Below, piece after piece: positions 8,801 through 9,628 of a stretch of DNA of 9,628 bases (the first letter of the stretch is position 1; each line of letters starts with the position of its first letter). This DNA is from Verrucomicrobiaceae bacterium (GTDB lineage: Bacteria; Verrucomicrobiota; Verrucomicrobiae; Verrucomicrobiales; Akkermansiaceae), in contig CANBTO010000153.1 of assembly GCA_947372405.1 (NCBI GenBank), positions 1 to 9,628 of the forward strand. The letters run 5' to 3'. The position numbers and the translations under genes were made by a program. The notes below the pieces were generated by a model. That model did not search any database, was not told the origin of the DNA, and saw only the letters and a list, made by a program, of their open reading frames with translations.

Positions 8801-9438
8801 GCTCCGTCTCCCATCTGCAAGGTGCCGCACCTGATGGCCGTGGTGCCGGTGTAGATGTTCGCGCCGGTGAGGGTCAGCGTGCCAGCTCCGTCCTTGGTAA
8901 GGCCGCGAGCCCCCCCGGTTTCACTGATGATTCCGCTGATCGTGAGGTTGTGCTGGACGGAGGATGAGAGCTGATTCGTGGCGATGGTCCGGTTGCCGTC
9001 GAGAATCATCGCGAGGCTGATCGTGTCCGTGATCGTCGATCCCGTGGTGTTTGCGGTGGTGGTGATGTCGCCGCCGAGGGTGATCCTGGCACCTGAAAGG
9101 GTGAAGACATTCGTTTTGCCGGAAGTGGCGTCGTTGGTGAGGTTGATCCCGCCGATGATGGTGTCAGCGGTGAGATTGTTGACCGCTCCGTTCCGGGTGT
9201 TGCCGGTGAACGTGATGGCATTGGTGAATGTGGGAAGAACATCGCCATCCCAGTTGGCAGCGGTGTTCCAGTTGTTGTCGCCACCGCTGCCGTCCCAGAT
9301 CTGTCCGGCGTGGGCTTGGGAAATCGCGAGCAGGGAACTGCTGGCGAGCGCGAGGAAAGAACGGAGTGCGGCAAACACTGCCAGCGCGGTCGGACAGAGA
9401 GCGGTCAATACAGAACGGGGATGGGATGGTTTTCTCAT
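2860..9438 (-). CDS. Giant exported PATR / LamG / SGNH-esterase protein
   Basis: This 2192-residue protein is probably a surface or secreted carbohydrate esterase. Order: signal peptide 1-44 (AHA|GQ); PATR motifs at 178-209, 450-480 and 704-735 in beta-helix-like sequence; two DUF5018-like repeats (829-912, 919-1002); DUF2341 (about 1022-1104); LamG-type lectin fold (about 1122-1312); Ig-like (1331-1416) and PKD-like (1417-1512) domains; a beta-sandwich (1516-1620); an SGNH/SASA esterase (about 1622-1856); a beta domain (1867-1965); fibronectin III (1969-2060); and a C-terminal module (2062-2192) with EF-hand loop DPDHDGIPNILE. Esterase blocks: GQSN with S1632 as nucleophile, AAVGGTRI, LLWHQGEQD (Q1747, E1749), and CHYEPAGY with H1835. 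The SASA family removes O-acetyl groups from sialic acid or plant polysaccharides; the substrate here is unknown. There is no beta-barrel, PEP-CTERM or LPXTG end. No Shine-Dalgarno; the start overlaps the stop of the upstream small ORF. Confidence 0.9.
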   Translation of the reverse strand: MRKPSHPRSVLTALCPTALAVFAALRSFLALASSSLLAISQAHAGQIWDGSGGDNNWNTAANWDGDVLPTFTNAITFTGNTRNGAVNNLTADTIIGGINLTNDATSGKTNVFTLSGARITLGGDITTTANTTGSTITDTISLAMILDGNRTIATNQLSSSVQHNLTISGIISETGGARGLTKDGAGTLTLTGANIYTGTTAIRCGTLQMGDGATGSLNGTTGTALTFSGTGTFNVREAAGSTQGMGALTLSAGDATVTSTGISAQNSTLTFDSLAARSPGATVNFTLATNTTASQNKIKLTTNTNAPVSNSGSNDPGFFFGGTEYARYDMTNGYLRAVTYGTDSNASAQQGASTTGFTVTTGASADVKLSGAVTNQNTVSLNTLNMAGQGLTLTNTSQILSVNGIISTGSTISTVGFLQSATAGGELVIRVNNGTLVVNPIVQNNTSASSLTKSGAGTLQFNSINTYSGTTTINAGTVEVRAGTAGGSAVWGTGPITLNQGTTLYFNPGAQAIQNTSGFTVSGAITLSGGPGTANIKFAGNDNKFPLSGGVNGQAGVAQTFAITQGASGNGGDREDILFSGAIANGSGGTLGVSVDFAGGSSSGQSAFVNLRGQNTFTGNLAITNSKGLNAGSPSAGAWLTIGGERYNGFSAPAAATVGNGFLGAGADYSGNISISNGSGGLTTLAFLTSANQILRGVISGTGSLHQGGSGTLTLTNANTYTGTTTVNAGTFVLASGGSLSFVITDTTNNKITGAGTANLNGTFNLNTSAVTVTSGSWTLVNTTTKSFGATFGLTDFTGPVGNIYTKTTASQIWTFNKSTGVLALSSNAIITSFGIPGSTGVINQSTKTIALTVPYTPWGVSGLASLAPTFTLTTGTCNPTSGSPPSPNFAAANPATYTVIDGATVNTYTVNVTVAPASAACAMLTCDFGALGQAAIDEATGSVVLTVPPNQSVSSLAPTFTLSPNATINPASGSSQNFTNPVVYRVTAENGTTFKDYSLSVPSFVTWAYNGSFFILTTPDGANLPGSASVSNFPLLVRFNSANFNFAQAQSDGRDLRFTSAAGASLPYQIEQWDPVGGNAAVWVRIPTISGNTTQEIKMYWGRSGVSTLSSGSSVFNSSNGYASVIHLGDTLTDEVGTTTPTNASTTAANGLIGRGRTFASGQGIQCGTAITGLPTGPGPFSTGVWIRPAATGSDILGWGLQESSQKKVVMQLASPPHINMDCWFGGANVTGTASIPNSAWTYVVHTFQSSGPKLYVNGVLDASAGSGTMNIQASNRFDIGGWAGTYSFAGDMDEVRISNVVRSADWVKLEYENQKPQQTLVGGIVPSGSAFSVSPTSLTMNEGSSTTLTAQAGGAQKVYWIYKKNGQETLLATDQLTLPFTASRVTADDSAIIQFKAVFAGGTQTIDVPLTVLNSAPDPAFTLVPSTTQWDGRQTMTVTANITNLAAMQTAGFATLNYNWSVSGVAVIKQASNGTLTLTRSQGSGPMTVSLTIDNGGAPVTNSTAVTVQETGSDSWVQRTPDANEKPVDKQFFARNPSTGLGTIYYCGTQGLATDVYLKLYTTDTGSDVPYATYRQTLVAGAYSFAAPIAAGKVTYKVTYGVTTGGVDSAPLATVSDLVCGDAFIIAGQSNALATDNSAPNDTTTTNKWIRTYGLTSNWGYAISKGNDLQLGVWGWYLANRLVTNNNMPVCIINAAVGGTRIDQHRPNPAGHGTAGTLYSIYANLYTRVVGAKLTHGIRGLLWHQGEQDQQAGGPDGDYDYKFYQQYFVDISAAWKQDFPNLRNYYLFQIWPGACGDNSRCDQLREVQRNLPKLYSNMKIMSTLGIVPGSSCHYEPAGYQVFSDLIGPLIEQDAYGYAPATPVTAPNLQQACFTTSAKNEIALVFSQNVTWNSGVPTTLFLTDANGATAGSVSSGSTTGNTIKLQVSGATSATSITYVKGLVSWQQANLIYGTNSIAALTFADVGIGPAPPAGLSATGGTGQVALTWTATTGATSYKVKRSTISGGPYTTIATTATPAYTDVSVVGGTPYFYVVSAVNTVGNSSNEGLDSSQATATPIGSYAAWAANAARGFTAGVNDGPLMDPDHDGIPNILEFVLSTAPMTASPAGLPTLKQTAGQWAFEYDRNDESLPPATNQVVQYGSNLTGWTEVTVPATSSGAVTITPGTPADHVRVVIPNTGSNGFVRLKVTQ
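6433..6954 (-). repeat. Tandem DUF5018-like domain repeat
   Basis: Two consecutive units of about 84 residues (829-912 and 919-1002 of the giant protein) share the same plan: a Phe-Gly opening strand, a T-I/V-A/V-L-T-V-P strand, SLAPTFTL, a CNPTSGS / INPASGS turn, then a YTV/YRV strand and a closing Y-T/S-V/L-x-V. This is the pattern of DUF5018-type domains of surface proteins. The family name is from memory. Unit 1 has a cysteine in the turn (C878), and C922 and C927 open unit 2. Confidence 0.6.
7234..8907 (-). repeat. Three PATR (autotransporter-associated strand) motifs
   Basis: Three copies of a motif of about 32 residues lie inside the giant protein at nucleotides 8812-8907, 7999-8091 and 7234-7329. 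Each reads roughly LTKxGAGTLxLxxxNTYTGTTTINAGTxxL: GAGTLTLTGANIYTGTT, GAGTLQFNSINTYSGTT and GSGTLTLTNANTYTGTT. They are about 240-270 residues apart. The first copy has a cysteine (C204) in place of the usual alanine after the second strand. Known PATR motifs form beta-helix rungs in autotransporter passengers and related exported proteins. Confidence 0.85.
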
Positions 9439-9614
9439 ACGAATGGAATGACGAATGTGTCGCTGTTCGGGTTGCTGGGAATGGTGCCGGTGTTGATGGT
9501 GGTATCGGCGCTGGCACGCTGGACCAGTCCCGGAATGAGGGAGAGAAGACAGGCCGCCGCTACGTTAAGGGAGGCACGGCGCCTCTTTATGCCGGTGGTT
9601 TTCACGGATCTCAT
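9435..9614 (-). CDS. Small signal-peptide ORF overlapping the giant gene start
   Basis: This is a 59-residue ORF. ATG at 9612-9614 opens a clear signal peptide: basic KRRR at 10-13, a hydrophobic stretch NVAAACLLSLIPGLV (17-31), and ASA|DTT cleavage near residue 36. Only about 23 residues remain (TINTGTIPSNPNSDTFVIPFV at the end, after DT), so the mature product would be tiny. Its TGA (9435-9437) overlaps the ATG of the giant gene in an ATGA junction, the classic layout for translational coupling. No Shine-Dalgarno precedes it, and the frame stays open to the window edge upstream, so a longer gene cannot be excluded. It could be a leader peptide, a secreted small peptide, or the remnant of a truncated exported protein. 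Reading on past the stop in the same frame reaches another stop within ten codons, so a simple readthrough is unlikely. Confidence 0.5.
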   Translation of the reverse strand: MRSVKTTGIKRRRASLNVAAACLLSLIPGLVQRASADTTINTGTIPSNPNSDTFVIPFV

Positions 9615-9628
9615 GCGGGTGGCGGGGG

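Noticed and set aside
9164..9517. 117-codon minus-strand frame over the start of the giant gene
   Set aside because: Its Pro/Arg/His-rich sequence has no domain, and it overlaps both the small signal-peptide ORF and the signal peptide of the giant protein in another frame.

Overview
The window looks like an accessory stretch of a Verrucomicrobiota chromosome (Luteolibacter/Akkermansiaceae-like is my best guess from gene style alone). The reasons are a 2192-residue exported protein with autotransporter-associated beta-strand (PATR) repeats but no C-terminal beta-barrel, a DUF2341 + LamG pair, a C-terminal module with the DPDxDGIPNxLEF signature common at the ends of verrucomicrobial exported proteins, almost no Shine-Dalgarno sequences, and GCAGAT-type decamer repeats between genes. 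All five open reading frames I accept begin with a signal peptide, so the window is devoted to the cell surface, periplasm or outside of the cell.

Layout. 1-292 is non-coding: an inverted repeat built of 10-bp units (1-133), a cluster of short dyads (155-195) and an intrinsic terminator (232-263) for the leftward gene. 293-829 (minus) encodes a small secreted protein of unknown function. 830-1058 is a divergent intergenic region with a possible leftward promoter and a hairpin plus A-rich leader. 1059-2081 and 2094-2810 (plus, 12-nt gap, probably one operon) encode a trypsin-like serine protease with an intact H-D-S triad and a six-cysteine secreted protein of unknown function. 2860-9438 (minus) is the giant gene, ending convergently against the operon 49 bp away, with its own terminator in the gap. 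A 59-codon signal-peptide ORF (9435-9614, minus) ends on the start codon of the giant gene in an ATGA overlap.

The giant protein reads, from N to C terminus: signal peptide, three PATR motifs in beta-helix-like sequence, two DUF5018-like repeats, DUF2341, a LamG-type lectin fold, two Ig/PKD-like domains, a beta-sandwich, an SGNH esterase domain of the sialate O-acetylesterase (SASA) type, another beta domain, a fibronectin type III domain, and a C-terminal domain with a perfect EF-hand-type calcium loop. The simplest reading is a surface-displayed or secreted enzyme that binds and deacetylates a polysaccharide. The protease pair may process exported proteins, but nothing in the sequence links it directly to the giant protein. 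I see no CRISPR array, tRNA, rRNA, transposase or phage gene.
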